Program-made: the position numbers and the translations under genes
The notes under the pieces: generated by a model
Seen by the model: the letters and a program-made list of their open reading frames with translations, nothing else
What the model was told of the DNA's origin: nothing
The model's database searches: none
NCBI GenBank assembly: GCA_028706585.1
Contig: JAQTVX010000079.1
Location: 1 to 8,259, forward strand
Direction of reading: 5' to 3'
DNA: 8,259 bases
Source: Candidatus Krumholzibacteriia bacterium
Lineage (GTDB): Bacteria > Krumholzibacteriota > Krumholzibacteriia > Krumholzibacteriales > Krumholzibacteriaceae
In this document: piece after piece, positions 6,976 through 8,259 of the stretch
Numbering within the stretch: position 1 is the first letter of the stretch
Layout of the letters: each line of letters opens with the position of its first letter

Positions 6976-8259
6976 TCACCGGGCGAGCACGAGCTTGATC
7001 CTGGAGAGAATGCACCGGCCGTCTTTCAGCATGGCGAAGTACACTCCCGACGGAAGCGGTGCACCGCCGCGGTCCGTGCCGTTCCATACGACTGCCGCCT
7101 CGCCGCGCCCATTCGTCCGCGTCTTGAATTCGCCCATGGTGCGCCCGGCGATATCATAGATCGATAGGGTGAGGACGGCATTCGGTGAGCTCCGGACCAG
7201 AATCCGTGTGGTTGGGTTGAAAGGGTTCGGGCTGCACGTCAGTGGCGCCTCGCGGCGCAGGGATTCATCGCGTTCCCGGCTGGAGACGCCCGCGGGGAGG
7301 GCCGCGATGTTCTTGTCGTACTTGCCGGGCGGGCGATCGTCGTTGGGCGTGGGCCGGACGACTGTCATACGCTCCTCGATTCCATCGACGTTGATGTGGC
7401 CGAATGGCGAGACGCAATTGTCGACGATCGTGAGGTACACGCCTTTTCCACGGTAGTGGGATAGATTCCATATCCGCTCGCTCAGCAAATCGCTGTTCGC
7501 GCCCGTAGCGCGGAGAAGGATGTTCCCGCTCGACGCGTCACAGAGGGCGACGTAGCAGGAGTCGGGGTAGGCGCCTCCCCCGACGAGAAGCCTCATCGAG
7601 TACCCCGTAACGGTGAAGGTTTTCGAGCGAATCGCACCGCGCGCCTCGTCCCCCTGAACGGAACCCGGCTCGGTTCCGGTCAACGGGCCGCCGAACCGCT
7701 CGTAGGTTCCAATCCACCAGTTGCCCTCGAATCCGACCTCGGTCGTATAGTCCCCTCTGAACCGCGGGTTGTTTCCGAATACGGGCTGGCATTCGAACGC
7801 GTCGCCCCAGAGCACAGTCCAGCCGTCTAGCAGGTTCGTCATTCTGACGTAGGGTTCGTCCCCGGTCCACGAAAGCGTGTCGAAACGTATCGACGAGACG
7901 ACGGAGCCGGCTGCGCTCGAGTACGACGAGTGCCTCGAAATGATGTAGCTGTCCGAGCCCAGGTCGAGCACCTCGGCCGCGTGCCCGCTGTCTATGATAG
8001 ACCGTCTGACGATGTTCCATCCGGAAGCGAGCGAATCCGACGACATGTGGGAGACTCCGCCGACCTCTTCCTCGGTGAAAAAGAGGTGGTAGACTCCGTT
8101 TCGTTTCATGAGGAAGGGGCTTTCCAGCGCATGCCAGTTGCCGTGAACGTAGAGCGGTCCGGCGTCGCTCCACGTGAAGTAATCATCCGAGCGGGCAAGG
8201 GCGATCGCACCCATCCAATCGAGCGTGTGGGCCGTCTGAACCAGGTAACAGACGCCGTT
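6976..8259 (-). CDS. Secreted glycosidase-like beta-propeller protein with C-terminal sorting domain (5' end missing)
   Basis: 427 codons are visible. The reading frame is open to the window edge, with no start, so the N-terminus lies outside. Residues 1-130 contain repeats of the GH32/GH43-type beta-propeller: 'GVCYLVQTAHTLDWMGAIAL', 'ARSDDYFTWSDAGP', and 'ESPFLMKRNGVYHLFFTEE' followed by a 'SDSLASGW' turn. Residues about 140-300 form a beta-sandwich of the kind found after GH32-like propellers (S-K-T-F-T-V-T-G-Y, L-L-V-G-G-G-A-Y, I-W-N-L-S-H-Y-R-G-K, F-G-H-I-N-V-D-G-I). A low-complexity charged linker follows. The last 85 residues are a FlgD-Ig/T9SS-type sorting domain: S-P-N-P-F-N-P-T-T, S-I-Y-D-I-A-G-R, S-G-V-Y-F. 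Catalytic residues cannot be judged from the fragment, so enzyme activity is uncertain. Confidence 0.72.
   Translation of the reverse strand, partial: NGVCYLVQTAHTLDWMGAIALARSDDYFTWSDAGPLYVHGNWHALESPFLMKRNGVYHLFFTEEEVGGVSHMSSDSLASGWNIVRRSIIDSGHAAEVLDLGSDSYIISRHSSYSSAAGSVVSSIRFDTLSWTGDEPYVRMTNLLDGWTVLWGDAFECQPVFGNNPRFRGDYTTEVGFEGNWWIGTYERFGGPLTGTEPGSVQGDEARGAIRSKTFTVTGYSMRLLVGGGAYPDSCYVALCDASSGNILLRATGANSDLLSERIWNLSHYRGKGVYLTIVDNCVSPFGHINVDGIEERMTVVRPTPNDDRPPGKYDKNIAALPAGVSSRERDESLRREAPLTCSPNPFNPTTRILVRSSPNAVLTLSIYDIAGRTMGEFKTRTNGRGEAAVVWNGTDRGGAPLPSGVYFAMLKDGRCILSRIKLVLAR

Noticed and set aside
6956..6978. Hairpin GCGCC / GGCGC just after the stop of the propeller protein as a terminator
   Set aside because: Only five pairs with a nine-base loop, and the bases downstream on the minus strand (TGAAATCC) hold no T-run, so it does not meet the intrinsic terminator pattern.

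Overview
The window is a GC-rich, densely packed chromosomal stretch from a Gram-negative bacterium. The Gram-negative reading rests on a predicted lipoprotein, a predicted outer-membrane beta-barrel, a Tat-exported enzyme and a secreted protein. The secreted protein ends in an SPNPFNPTT / FlgD-type C-terminal sorting domain. That domain type is typical of the Bacteroidetes-Chlorobi-Fibrobacteres superphylum and relatives. With high GC and mostly strong Shine-Dalgarno sites, a high-GC lineage near that superphylum (Krumholzibacteriota/Eisenbacteria-like or Gemmatimonadota-like) is my best guess. It is an inference and not proven here.

Layout. Positions 1-173 (minus) hold the N-terminus of an ECF-type sigma factor cut by the window edge. 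A 226-bp divergent spacer (174-399) carries a good sigma-70-like promoter pointing right and a GC-rich hairpin in the presumed leader. Next comes a complete succinate dehydrogenase operon, sdhC-sdhD-sdhA-sdhB (400-3751). The C/D/A genes overlap, and a 69-bp gap precedes sdhB. It is followed on the same strand by a Tat-signal glycosylasparaginase (3816-4844) and a LolA-fold-like lipoprotein (4887-5693).

The right half is on the minus strand. pyrE (5671-6207) converges on the lipoprotein gene and overlaps its 3' end by 23 bp. Upstream of pyrE lies a small outer-membrane beta-barrel gene (6247-6885). At the edge is the 3' part of a large secreted protein (6976-8259 and beyond). It combines a glycosidase-like beta-propeller, a beta-sandwich and the sorting domain.

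How the genes work together. SdhA and SdhB oxidise succinate and pass electrons through FAD and three Fe-S clusters to quinone, which binds at the SdhC/SdhD membrane anchor. Both anchor subunits share the same histidine pattern, which suggests two hemes. The quinone pocket differs from that of E. coli at two positions. The glycosylasparaginase, lipoprotein, barrel and propeller protein are envelope or secreted functions. I see no sequence evidence that they form one pathway with the respiratory complex. I do not see a clear new defence, mobile or RNA system. The most interesting points are the unusual membrane anchor, the export-linked genes around it and a probable near-leaderless mRNA for the barrel protein.
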